A stretch of 64,000 bases of DNA from Hypomyces perniciosus. Taxonomy: Eukaryota > Ascomycota > Sordariomycetes > Hypocreales > Hypocreaceae. The DNA lies in contig SPDT01000009.1 in NCBI GenBank assembly GCA_008477525.1, positions 372,001 to 436,000 on the forward strand. The letters are read 5' to 3'. This document shows positions 9,409 through 20,480 of this stretch, in pieces. Under the pieces are notes generated by a model. That model did no database searches, had not been told where the DNA came from, and was given only the letters and a program-made list of their open reading frames with translations. Both the position numbers and the translations under genes were made by a program. How positions within the stretch are numbered: the stretch's first letter is position 1; the number at the start of each line of letters is the position of its first letter.

Positions 9409-10128
9409 CTAATTTGAGCTTAAACCTGAAACTACAGTGGAGGTTGACTCCGAACTCCAGCTACTGAAAACTGACTCCGAGTCCGAGCTGGAGTCTGAAT
9501 TTGTACTGAAATCGGAGTCTGCGGACGATGTAGAATCGGAGCTTGTCTCAAGTTCATCCGTCCAAGGTGCAGGCTGGGACATACGATGTGGTAAATGTCC
9601 GGTAGGATTCGGTGACCGGTCCTCCGATTGATCAAGCGCAAGTCCCCGGGATCTAGCACTAGAGCCTCCGTCATTGCAGTTGCAGGGGCCGTAGAGCGGC
9701 ACTTCACCCTCAGATAACCGTGATATTAGGCAGCGCCGGTGCAATGAACAATATCCGCAAGCTTTCTTGATCATATCATCTCCACGTACAAAGTCGTCTT
9801 CGCATACATTGCATTTGGTCATGGAGTCTTTCGTAGCAACCAAAGGGAAAACTCCTTCAGGGTCATAGCGGAGTTTATCTTGCTGCAATAGCTTCCAGTC
9901 TTCGTCAATGAGAATGCCGTGTTGATCTAGCTGTTTCAGAGCTTCCTTGCGAAAATCTTCACGCATGTCGTTGATTAGTTGCGCCATGTTCGTGTCCTGC
10001 TGCCTTTTATTCAGTTCTTCTCTGACTGAGGGCCACGACTTTTTGGTTAGAAAAGATATGTAGGTCTTCATTCTTTGGTTTGGTAGTATATTTTCAATGG
10101 CTAATGCATTTCTTTGCCTTGATGTCAT
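9409..10128 (-). CDS. RING-like zinc-binding protein with Ser-rich tail
   Basis: A single exon of about 239 aa from the ATG at 10128. The frame is open further upstream to 10446, but that extension reads like translated non-coding DNA, and MTSRQRNALAIEN is a more natural start. A cysteine/histidine cluster (CNVCEDDF...CGYCSLHRRCLISRL...GPCNC) resembles a RING-type zinc-binding module at about residues 105-150. RING domains usually recruit E2 ubiquitin-conjugating enzymes, but the spacing here is not canonical, so an E3 role is inference. The C-terminal ~60 residues are low-complexity Ser/Asp/Glu (SSDSTSSADSDFSTNSDSS), typical of disordered, phosphorylatable tails. The stop lies close to the MITE boundary at 9349. 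Confidence 0.65.
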   Translation of the reverse strand: MTSRQRNALAIENILPNQRMKTYISFLTKKSWPSVREELNKRQQDTNMAQLINDMREDFRKEALKQLDQHGILIDEDWKLLQQDKLRYDPEGVFPLVATKDSMTKCNVCEDDFVRGDDMIKKACGYCSLHRRCLISRLSEGEVPLYGPCNCNDGGSSARSRGLALDQSEDRSPNPTGHLPHRMSQPAPWTDELETSSDSTSSADSDFSTNSDSSSDSESVFSSWSSESTSTVVSGLSSN

Positions 10129-12017
10129 GGTTGTTTCTTGCCACCCACTTCTCTGGTGCTTTCTGCCGAATCGACCCGTGACTCGATGAAGCTGGCCAGG
10201 CAGATATATATTACTAGGAATAAGGCTGGTGTTTAATTCAAATTTAATCCAATATAGACACCAAAACTGTTTGGTCCACAGCTGTCCATGTAGCCTAATG
10301 TTTGTGGCTACAAGCAAAGAGGCCCAGGGGTGAGAGTGATACATAACTGAATTGCTGTTGTTGACTATGTATTGAATATGTGAACAACGTGTATGTATGT
10401 ACTGTAGAAAACAAGTAAAAAAGGAAAATAAGAAAAAAACAATCAATGAGAAAATGGGATGATGGTCATTGGCGAGATCCAGGTCATACTCTGCTGCTGT
10501 TTGCTGATCTCCGAAATTTCCTGTACATACCTTATTTGATGGATCTCCGTAACTGAAAAACTGAAACTCGGGCCAAGATCTTGGGCTTCATTTGGAGGAA
10601 TTACATGGAAATAGACATCTCAATGCATCCTGAGTCCATTATGTACATACATACATAGCACTGAGCTCATGTCAATTTACAGGTTGGCTGATGTGACTAT
10701 GTTTCAAATTTGGCATTTAATTCAATATACGCTTTGTCACTCTGGATATGTATGTATGAATGACAAGAACTAGTACATAAGTTAAATGCGTATGAGGAAC
10801 AGAATACACCCTCCAAACCTCAGGGAATACAAAATTCAGTACTGCTGCCTATATTTAGTCTTGGTAGGTGAGCCTTGATGGGTCTCAAAAGTCTATCGAG
10901 AGCGTTCCCACTTGGTGTTGTTGATACGGCCACATCGGGTTCTTGAAGTTTTAGAAATTTGCATACGCAACATTATTGCCATAACGGCGAGAGATGTCGA
11001 ACCCTAATGCAGAGGTAGTTAAGCTTCGATGTTTTCGGGTATCTCATTGTACTCGATCAATCGAACTCATGTCAACCGACAGCATCACCTACACTGGGTG
11101 GGTATGCATCGGCTACAACCTCTATTATTGTGCGAAATGCGCTAAAACCGTCGACTTTCCTGGTAAAACTATGAGATATGGTAGCCATCTACAGTACCAA
11201 AGACAAGACTGAGATACTGGACTGGTTATCACAAAGTTGCCACCCTTTCCCCAACAACGATCTGAATGACTTCGGAATTATTGCGTATTGAACGCAATTT
11301 CAGCAGACATATTGTCTCTACCAAATGGACAGGGGTGTATATGAGGTTTGCGCAACAACGGTCCCCATCGATAACTCCAAATGGCTGTTACCTTCATCTA
11401 TTGTTAAAAGGTTGATGATGGTAATGATGGCATAGTAGGAAAGCCGGCGAGAGGCGCTCCGCATATCATACGCGTCATGCCATAACAGAAAAATGTACTT
11501 CGTAGGTAGCTCAGAATCATCGGCTCGGGGTTTTCACTACGTCCTCAACTCCTAGAGTCGAACAGCCACCTTCAATTTTGGATTTGCCATCTTCCAGGTT
11601 ACTCTTCGAGTTGTACCACTAAGGCTCGACGATCAATTTCTTGAGTACCTGACTGCTTTGCATTTGGTGGTTCTTCTGCACTGTTGACCTCAGCGGCCTG
11701 TAAATTACCAAGCTGCCGTGCCCCATATGTACCTACTTCAATTCGAACCTACAGTGTGCAGTCAGTTTCCATATTCGTAATTTATGCGATAGTGGTGTGC
11801 AATTCGACTTCTATTATAACTATCAATTGTTCTTTGGTGACAAACTGCTGTGCAAAAACAACACTGCTTAACCTCGTCCACTTCCCTCTCCGTGTCCCTC
11901 TTAAGCCAATAGTTCCCAACAGCATCGTCTTCCAGCTACTGTAGGTGTGATCTACAGTATAATACTTCCAATCCTAGTGGTCTCATTCATATGGCATCCG
12001 TCATGGTCAGCCATTAC
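10129..12017. other. Long stretch without a supportable gene
   Basis: Only short frames are present. One at 10994-11212 begins with ATG and encodes a 72-residue cysteine-containing peptide (GYNLYYCAKCAKTVDFPG). It could be an exon of a small protein, but no splice partner could be established. No repeat family from this window matches here. Confidence 0.35.
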
Positions 12018-12259
12018 TGTCATCAGTCCATCGGCATAGGTCTGTGTGAGACGTTGGGTGTGTAATGGAGAGTGGGGGAGCCTGAAGAGATGGTCTAGCA
12101 GGTGATCGATAGGAAATTCGCTGTAGAAACGCACGTTAGGGGTAAAATAGCTATTGTATTAATCTCTGGCCTTCCAGGAAAGAAAGAAGAGGCCTTATTT
12201 TATACTAATTTTATTCACATGACCTCCCGTGGCGCCGATCCTCTCCTCGTCTCCTGACA
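12018..12259 (-). mobile_element. Probable solo LTR, family 2
   Basis: On the minus strand it starts TGTCAGGAGACGAGG and ends GATGACA, and it contains the block GGCCAGAGATTAATACAAT. That block aligns with AGGGCAGAGATCAATACAGT in the LTR at 28039-28285 and with GCTAGAGATCAATATAGT at 63014-63215. Length (242 bp) is similar to the other two (247 and 202 bp). No matching 5-bp target duplication is seen, so the ends or the insertion have decayed. Confidence 0.5.
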
Positions 12260-12818
12260 GTCTGCTGGCAGTGTCCATTGGCTTTTCGTTCTTAAAACTA
12301 CTCTAAAAATCAAGTTATCAGTCAGCATCGATAAGCTGGCTAATTGTCCTTTTGACTACGGATAGCTTCGAGGACTCCGGGCATCTCAATTCCACCTCTA
12401 TTGATCTCGCCTCCTGATGTATAAAGAAGCTTGTGTTCTCTCTCCTTTCTGGTTCCCCGACCAGCCAACTTACAGTGCATCGAAACCAACCTTAGACATT
12501 CACCCTGAGTCTTCTGACTAAGGTCTCCCTCACAATTTTCTAGGTTTTAACTAGCCTTCCTCTAATAACAAGGGTGGCGTTATCTGATAGTATCCACTTC
12601 TTTCTGGGACCCGGATACAGCGCAGCTACCCAATCGAAGTTATCAAACAAAGCTATGAAAGCAACACTCAAATCGAGGCAATCCCAATGAGCCAACCAGT
12701 CAAATGCATTAGGTCTTGGATTTGATAGATTTGGTCAAATGTATCTCTTTGACGGTCGTAAGCCAGCTCCGAGGTAATAGACCCGATGAATTTATCCCTG
12801 TCAGTGACACGGCACATA
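12260..12818. other. No gene recognised
   Basis: AT-rich spacer between the LTR relic and the complete family C element. No coding or repeat match is seen. Confidence 0.4.
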
Positions 12819-13334
12819 CAGGGTCGACCGAAACGAGTGTCCGCCTGTTTTGGTTTACAAAATTAGTCGGAGCACAGACCATGTGCGCCATATGTGGCTT
12901 GTGCCATACCTTTACTGTGGTCCATATGTTACTCATTAAGCCAGAAGTGACGCCAGGCCCCAGCTTATTATTTCTGCTGTCCTTGGTGTCTTTCTCACGA
13001 GGCGATTTCTGGATTTTTATACTACAGCTAAAGCTGCCTCTCGTAAATCACACTGATGGCACGGCAGATAATCAGTTCTAGGAATAAGCAGATTCAGGCT
13101 TTCCTTTTAGAAAAATTAAGACGCAAGATAGCCAGGAAAGCCAAATGCAGCGAGCGCCCTATTCGTAGGATTCGCTCAAAAAACACACCTTAGGGAAAAG
13201 AGCTTGTTGACGTTACTTCATGTGGGTGTGTGAATATCATTTTCGCACTGTGACAGCCACACCTCGTCCAGAAATGGCTGTCTCTAACGTTAGTTGTAAA
13301 ATAAAAAAGCGGACACTTGTTTCGGTCGACCCTG
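12819..13334 (+). mobile_element. TIR element family C, complete non-autonomous copy (516 bp)
   Basis: It is flanked by TA at 12817-12818 and 13335-13336. The termini CAGGGTCGACCGAAACGAG and (reversed) CAGGGTCGACCGAAACAAG are near-perfect inverted repeats followed by TGTCCGC. The interior has no transposase and matches fragments at 2133-2340 and 3431-3785. TA flanks and the CAGGG...CCCTG ends fit a Tc1/mariner-type MITE. Confidence 0.85.
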
Positions 13335-13497
13335 TACCGCTCATGTCATGTATTGCGAGTTAAGGAAGAAGACAGACATTCTAGACAACTAGGGCAGTGC
13401 GCTTCTGGCCTGTGGTGGAATCTAAGCAACATTTCTAGCCCACTTGATATCTCTAGAATTAGGGGGGTTTCAAATTCAAGGGATGCTCTATAGAGTA

Positions 13498-14654
13498 CAG
13501 TAGATTGCGAAATGAGTTTCCGCATTTTTTTAGTTTTAAAACATTCTGAGCACGGTCCAGTCTTGTGGCGCAATGTGGCTGATACAGTGCCGGGATCACG
13601 CCATCAACAAAGCCAGAACAGGCTTGTCGTTGCTGATAGTATCGATGGTTCTGCAACTTGCTGCCTCTCAACATGAACTGATCGATGCTATGTATGATCC
13701 GAAAAGACTTACCGACTAACGAGATAGTCACAGCCGCCGATTGCAGCGAACGTACTGTGCGCAGAAAACGATCGAAACGACGATGCTCTGTAACAACGAA
13801 AGCACCATCCGACCGTGTCGGCTGGCGCAGTACTATTACACCTTACATGCGAGAAATCCTACGTGAGCAGCTAATCAAGCAGCCGGATATGTTTCGATGT
13901 GAGATGGCCGATTTCCTGTATAATAAGACTGGAGTAGAAGTGTTGCCTTACAGTATTGGTCGGGCCTTGAAGGCTATGGGATGGTCAAGGAAAACTACCC
14001 GCCGTGTGGCAAAGCAACGAAATCACGAGCTGCGAGATTTATACCTATATAAGCTCTCGAAATACGAGACTAACTAACTAGTCTTTATTGACGAGTCTGG
14101 CTGCAATAAAAAGGTTGGACAGCGAAGATGGGGATAGGCTCCATGAGGATGCATGTCAGTGAAGATTAACGGGTTTAATCGTGAGTAACGGTATCAGATT
14201 CTCCCAGCGTATATACAAGATGGCGTCTTGTTTGCGCGTATATACTTAGGATCGACAGACAGCGAATTTTTGATGACTTCATTGAACAGCTGTTGCATTA
14301 CTGCGGTAGATGGCCAGAACCTAGATCGGTCCTTGTCATGGACAATGCTAGTTTCCACTGCTCAGACAGGCTCAAGCAATTATGTGCCGACGCTAGTGTG
14401 GACCTGCTCTACCTACCACCGTACTCCCAGACTTGAATCTGATTGAAGAGTTTTTCGCAGAACTGAAGGCATACATCAAGAAGCATTGGAAGGAATACGA
14501 GGACCTTATTAGGGAGGACTCTAAAGCTTTCTTAAAGCTATGTGTCGAGATTGTGGGCTCTCACCGGGTAAGTGCTAGAGGTCACTTTCACCATGCTGGA
14601 CTATCTGTGGAGGAGCCTCCCGAGCAAATATCTCGTGATCCGTCAAAGAGGTAG
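13498..14654 (+). pseudogene. IS630/Tc1-type (DDE_3) transposase relic with its left TIR
   Basis: An A-like terminus CAGTAGATTGCGAAATGAG follows TA at 13496-13497. The coding relic runs from about 13685: a helix-turn-helix part (CSERTVRRKRSKRRCS), MGWSRKTTRRVAKQRN, then the DDE pieces FIDESGCNKKVGQRRWG, VLVMDNASFHCSDRLKQLC and LPPYSPDLNLIEEFFAELK. The frame is broken. A 1-nt shift near 13713 separates the LTD and NEIVTAA codons. There are in-frame stops at ~14075 (expected CAA to TAA), ~14132 (TGG to TAG) and ~14186 (CAA to TAA). Single-base losses occur near 14270 and 14430. The right terminus is not found. The A-type TIR suggests this family could once have mobilised the A MITEs. Confidence 0.85.
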
Positions 14655-15016
14655 GCAGCCTGTAACTGTAGTTTTAGCTGAGATATAGCCACCCTACTTG
14701 GTGTAAGGCATGAACGTCTGTCATTCCGAGCCTAAGACCTTCTAACCCCGCCTTCACCGTCAGCAAGATTTAAGCCAACTTCAATACTGACCGCGCTAGG
14801 GACGCACCGAACCCAGCTTGACGTCAGATGAGTCTTTCACGTAGGTGGTATTGCCTGACAGTGACATCACTCATCGAAGTTTTCGGTCTTTATTACACAG
14901 TCACCTCCAGTTCCATTCCCCCCTTCTTTCTTTGAAACCACTCAGCGTTAAACTCACCCTAAAGTCGTTCTCGCCTAGAAACAGGCAGCCCCTCATCAAG
15001 AGTGTTTGTGAATGTC
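14655..15016. other. 5' flank of the NACHT-WD40 gene
   Basis: No coding signal. Pyrimidine-rich tracts (ccccccttctttctttg region, ~14915-14935) precede the proposed start, as is common in fungal promoters. No TATA box or specific operator could be assigned. Confidence 0.35.
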
Positions 15017-18000
15017 ATGGATGTCAAGTGCTCTGTCAAGAAGTGGTGGAAAAAAATCATGAGGGTCGGTAGGGATTCGGAGAAGATTAAGCCACAAAAT
15101 CGATCTCCAAGCATTAGCGCGGCCTCGATAGGTAACTCACCACACGGTATTACCGACGATTAATGCTTTGCCTTTCTCATACTCACAAGATCCAGCAAAT
15201 ATTCCTCAACCTTCTGAGCCAGCCATCCCGCAATTACACACGCGTGGGTCCGTTTCTACCTCTGCTGCAGTACCTCCTACCAAGATCGAGACGGGATTGC
15301 ACGCCTCTCCAGACAATATTGCAGCCAGGGGTGCAACAGAGACATCCCAAAGGGTGACAGGTAACCTAGTGATGGAGGACGTTACGGACGGCTTGGTTAC
15401 GAATGGCTCCCTTTGGGATAGAGCATACGATGCTCTTAAAGAAAATGAGACTGATCTGACCGCTGCGTGTGAGAAACTTTTGTCTGGGGTGCTTATTAGA
15501 TGTGAGTTTCTGCATTAGCCCAGACTACTTTTACTCAACTCTGACTTAAGGAAAAACAGCTCAGACAACGGAGCGAACAAACTCGACTGAGAGAGAAGAC
15601 ATCGAAGAAGTCAGCAACCAAATCCCTCAGCACGATGCAATTGCGCGTCAAGGGGAACTCAAGAAAATAATGGAGCTCGGCCTAAAGCACGTGGAGGACA
15701 AGAAGGTTAGGGTGACATTGTTAGGACATGAGATAATCCTGGAAAATGTCGTGGCCAATGTCGCAGGGGCTGTGGAATGGGCCGAAGACTATGTCAAGGA
15801 TGCGGTTAGGGATCTTCCCTACGCGTCTATCGTTATGGCAGGAGTCTCTCTAATCCTTCCCCTTCTGAAAAACCCGGCCGCCGCCGAAGCGGCCAACCGT
15901 GAAGGGTTCACATACGTCACCTCTCAGATACGCTACTACGCGGCGATGGAATCACTCCTATTGCCTGAGGATATGAATGCCGACCTGAAAGCCGACCTTA
16001 CCGAGCGCGTCATCGAGCTGTACGAACACATCATTGACTTCCAGGTGCGGAGCGTCATCCGGTTCTATCGTAGCCGTACCAAGAACTTCTTCAGAGGGGC
16101 TATAAGCTACGATGACTGGGGCAAGAAAGTGGACCATATCAAGGAGTGCGACAAGAAACTTGGATCGAAGTTTGAATTGGCCATGACTGCCACAAACCTG
16201 CAAGCGTTGGAAAAGCTCGCCCAGGAAGCAGATAGATCGCGCAAGAAACTTGACGCTATTCTTGGCGAACTACAGGAACTCATTGGCATTTCTCGGGCCA
16301 GTCTAACTTTTGCACAGAGGATGGACAGACGTATGTCTAATGCCGAGGATCGCGCCTGCCTGGAGGCTCTGCAGGCAACAAACCCCCGTGACGACAAGGA
16401 CCGTATCGAGGAGGACAAGGGTGGCCTCCTTGAAGGCTCGTACTCCTGGGTCCTTAGCCACGATGCTTTTCAAAAATTCCGTGGCGGGAGCAGTGATGGG
16501 CAAAGTCAGCTACTCTGGATCAAGGGTGATCCAGGCAAAAGCAAGACGATGTTGCTCTGCGGAATCATTAACGAGTTGGATAAATCGATTGGAAATACCG
16601 ACAATATCTCGTTCTTCTTCTGCCAGGCGGTGGATGATCGCATCAATAATGCCACAGCGGTCTTACGTGGGCTGATTTATATGCTTGTCAAGCAGCAGCC
16701 GTCGCTCGTCTCGTATGTACGAAAAAGCTATGAGGATTCTGGAAAGCGGCGCTTCGAAGGCGCGAATGCATGGATAGCATTGTCGAAGATATTCACAAAC
16801 ATTCTCGGTGATCCAAAGCTACAGAGTACCTATTTGATCGTTGACGCTCTCGACGAATGCACTGCAGACTTGGAAAAGCTTCTTGGCCTAATCGTTGAGA
16901 AGTCACTAGGGGATTCTCGCGTCAAGTGGATTGTCTCTAGCCGCAACTGGCCAGACATCGAGAGGAGCCTTAGTAAGGCGATGCGAAAAGTACAGCTGCA
17001 TCTTGAGCTGAACAAGGAATCGGTTTCAGCGGCCATTTCACACTTTATTCAGTTCAAAGTAGAGTGGTTAGCAGAGCGAAACAATTACGATGATGACACG
17101 CGAAAAGCTGTCCAGCACTCCTTGTCATCGAACGCAAACGGTACCTTCCTTTGGGTCGCGTTGGTCTGTAAAGAGCTCGCTAATATCTCGGGATGGGAAG
17201 CCGAACAAGTGTTAACGATGTTTCCGCCTGGACTTGATAACCTCTACAAACGGATGATGGATCAGATTTGCAGTTCAAGGCATGCCAGACTCTGTATAAG
17301 TATACTGGCCGCCGTCTCGGTTGTACGTCGGCCAATTTCGTTAAGTGAGCTAGAGACTTTGGTGGATATGCCTCCTCGAAGTTTGGGCAATTATGAAGCG
17401 CAGAAGGAGATAGTAGGGTATTGTGGTTCTTTTCTAACACTTCAAAAACGGACTATCGCTTTTGTTCATCAGTCGGCCAAGGACTTTTTGCTTGAAAAGG
17501 TTCCTGATAAAATCTTTCCATCTGGGCCAGAAAAAGTGCATCATGGCATCTTCTCACGATCACTACAAGCCATATCCAAAACACTACAACGCGACATCTA
17601 CTGTCTAGGCGCTCCAGGATATCACATCGACCAAGTACAGGAACCTGATCCAGATCCGCTAGCAGCAGTACGGTACTCGTGCGTCTACTGGATTAACCAT
17701 CTCCGCAACTGCAGTCCCAGCAAGAACACGAATGATGACCTCGAAGAAGGTGGCTCAATCGATAGGTTCCTGCGCCGTCATTTTCTTCACTGGTTCGAGG
17801 CATTGAGCCTTCTACGAAGTGTGTCAGAGGGCGTTCACTCGATAAGAAGACTTGAGAACCTACTTAGGGTTGGTCTATCTTCAATTTCGTTGCTTTCGAA
17901 AATAAGCTAACTAGAACAGGAACAAACGCTTAAAGGCCAAATATTAAATTTAGTACAAGATGCATGGCGATTTGTACTTCGAAATAGATGGGTGATCGAG

Positions 18001-19101
18001 CAAACGCCACTCCAAGCATATGTATCTGCACTTATCTTCAGTCCTGAGCAGAGCATAATGCGGTCAATATTCAATAGCGAAATGCCATCATGGATAACAT
18101 CAAAGCCAACTATGGAAGCGGGCTGGAGCGCATATCTCCAGACACTCGAGGGCCATAATGGAGAGGTAATCTCAGTCGTCTTCTCATCGGATGGCCAGCG
18201 GCTCGCCTCGGCTTCAAGAGATAAGACAGTCAGAATTTGGGACCCAACTTCAGGTGCTTGTCTCCAGACACTCGAGGGCCATAATGAAGGGGTGGGGTCA
18301 GTCATCTTCTCATCGGATGGCCAGCGGCTCGCCTCGGCTTCAGATGATAAGACAGTCAGAATTTGGGACCCAACTTCAGGTGCTTGTCTCCAGACACTCG
18401 AGGGCCATAATGAAGGGGTGGACTCAGTCGTCTTCTCACCGGATGGCCAGCGGCTCGCCTCGGCTTCAGATGATAATACAGTCAGAATCTGGGACCCAAC
18501 TTCAGGTGCTTGTCTCCAGACACTCGAGGGCCATAATGGAGAGGTAATCTCAGTCGTCTTCTCATCGGATGGCCAGCTGCTCGCCTCGCTTTCAAGAGAT
18601 GAAACAGTCAGAATCTGGGACCCAACTTCAGGTGCTTGTCTCCAGACACTCGAGGGCCATGATGGATGGGTGAACTCAGTCGTCTTCTCACCGGATGGCC
18701 AGCTGCTCGCCTCGGCTTCAAGAGATGAAACTGTCAGAATCTGGGACCCAAACTCGGGCGCTTGTCTCCAGACTATTGATATTGGTAGGACTAGAAGCTA
18801 CCTGAAATTTGATCCAAGGGACAACTCATGTCTTAATACCGAGTTTGGAGCTCTAAACGTAGATACATCTGTTATTGATGTATCAGCCAAAGTATCTTCA
18901 CGAGATATGCAAATTTGTGGCTACGGCATAAGTTCTGACGGTACGTGGATTACAAAAGATAACAAACCTCTAATTTGGCTGCCTCCAGAGTATCGACCAG
19001 TTAAATCAGCCGTGTTAGGATCTATGGTCGCTATTGGGTGTATGTCAGGTCGGGTGTTAATAATGCAGTTTTCACCAACTGGGCCAGGCTTGCACAGTTA
19101 A
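15017..19101 (+). CDS. NACHT-WD40 (HET-E/NWD type) STAND receptor
   Basis: Proposed exons are 15017-15131, 15196-15501, 15560-17868 and 17920-19101, giving about 1303 aa. All three introns (64, 58 and 51 nt) keep the frame; the last has a GCTAAC branch site. Family members are NTP-driven signalling switches, and relatives such as HET-D/HET-E control heterokaryon incompatibility. Order: short basic N-terminus; NACHT-N-like region (LWDRAYDALKENETDL, ~110-330); NACHT at ~460 with a changed Walker A (GDPGKSKT, where GxxxxGK[ST] expects G in place of S) and a good Walker B (LIVDALDEC); helical region; then five WD40 units (~985-1195) and a degenerate C-terminal ~110 residues. The first intron and the start are the least certain parts. 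The gene looks otherwise complete. It may be functional, or impaired in nucleotide binding. Confidence 0.8.
18136..18765 (+). repeat. Five tandem 126-bp WD40 units, nearly identical at DNA level
   Basis: Units start at 18136, 18262, 18388, 18514 and 18640 with CTCCAGACACTCGAGGGCCA, exactly 126 nt apart. Differences cluster at a few codons (HNGEV/HNEGV/HDGWV, ISVV/GSVI/DSVV/NSVV, SRDK/SDDK/SDDN/SRDE). High identity with localised changes is the known pattern of HET-type repeats kept similar by concerted evolution while ligand-facing residues diversify. Confidence 0.9.
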
Positions 19102-20071
19102 GAGTGAAATCAGTTTCCCTTTCTATTTATATAGTATCTTCTAGGCAAGTGCTTTCTTCCCTCTTGCATTTATTATCTATCTTTTTATTTATCTTTTTGC
19201 CTATAGTTTCTATCTCTAGAAGTGAACAATAGTAAATTATTAAATTGCCTATGGCTGCCAGTAAGAGCATGAATATAGAAACAGCTGGCTAATCTCGGTT
19301 TTTGAAGCCCCGAGATCCCTATTCCCGAGCGATTCGGGTCTTTTCGGAGATCGGAAACCCAATTTGCCAGTTTAGAACCTACAAAACAGAAACCCGACAG
19401 ATGGGCGTAATCAACTTCGCCTAAGAACCCTTCAGTCCAAAGCAAAGGAATTCGCAACTTAGGACAAAGAAACCAACAAGTGCACTGTAACATTCGGTAC
19501 TATCGCGCAATACGGTTGTATAGTCAGTGGTCTTCATATAACGTAGGGTCGAAACGGCACCTTGATTCCAACTACATTGACCCCCTCTTCTTGATCTGTT
19601 GCAATTCCATTTTTGTGACGGTCGCTGTTTGCAATTTGTAGAGTGGACAGGAAAAGCAAACCTCTTAAGGATATTAGCGCAAATGGAGAGGTTAGTCAAG
19701 ATAAATAGGACAGTGCCTCATCGCTCGGGAAGGTTGCGTGGGGCAGTCGGGTCCTAGCTAGACCCTGCACTATCGTAGTCTGGGGCCATGCTGGCCTCAA
19801 AGCTAGAGGCTGCAACTCCATGCAGTCTTGTATTAGGATTGGGGTCTTTGGCGAATAATGCAACGCCCTCGTTGGTCACTATGTATGTATCTCTTCTTCA
19901 TTTAAGGAACTTTAATAAAGCTTAGGTGCCAGTGTGGCAATCGAAACGAGAACATCCACAAAGACGTTCTATTTCAGCAAGGCCTGAAGTGGAATTCGGC
20001 TGAAACAGGACGAAAGCGTTAGGCCATGATTGAAACATTACTTCGCGTGAAAATATTTTGCGCACTGTATA
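19102..20071. other. No gene recognised
   Basis: 3' flank of the receptor gene. The first ~100 bp are T-rich (19140-19210), suitable for 3'-end processing. No coding or repeat match was found in the rest. Confidence 0.4.
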
Positions 20072-20155
20072 AGCCACAAGTCTAGCAAAGTGGTCCGTGC
20101 GTAAAGATGTTTTAACACCAAAAATGCGGGACACTTATTTCGCCCTCTACTGTAT
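20072..20155 (-). mobile_element. Family A-like terminus, degenerate
   Basis: The sequence tggtccgtgcgtaaagatg...gcgggacacttatttcgccctctactg, followed by TA, is a diverged A-type right end. Upstream blocks (gcgcactgtataagccacaag, gaattcggctgaaac) recur inverted or direct around 55990-56010 and 56600-56660, suggesting one older element copy at each place. Confidence 0.55.
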
Positions 20156-20319
20156 CCATGTTTTCATAGAAAGTATCCAAAAAATTGGAGACGTGGCTTA
20201 CAACCCTAACCCTTCAGCTGTCCATTTCCTAACTTTGCCGAAATCGGTATTCAGCCACAAGTGCGCCACTAAGACCCGCTTTTTGGCATGCGGAGTACGG
20301 AGTACTTCGTAGAACCAGT

Positions 20320-20480
20320 GAAATTCAACCATCCCCTGCCCGGTTCATTAGGACACCGAGCATGCTGAGTAGGAAAAACGCTGTCGTGGAAAAAAATATA
20401 TATACTATACCTTATTTTTTTTAATGTACATAATGCCCACGTAAATCAAAGTAGACATGTTTTTCTGTGTATCCCGACTC
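20320..20480 (+). mobile_element. Family D element relic
   Basis: ccatcccctgcccggttcattaggac, ctgagtagg, and agtagacatgtttttctgtgta follow the same order as in the left part of the complete family D copy at 56051-56562. The first and last bases of the element are not preserved. Confidence 0.55.

Noticed and set aside
10129..10446. N-terminal extension of the RING-like protein
   Set aside because: The frame is open, but composition (many W/Y/H, isolated hydrophobics) resembles non-coding DNA. The ATG at 10128 is a better start.
18136..18765. CRISPR-like regular repeats
   Set aside because: The 126-nt units have no spacers and are WD40-coding. Eukaryotic context.
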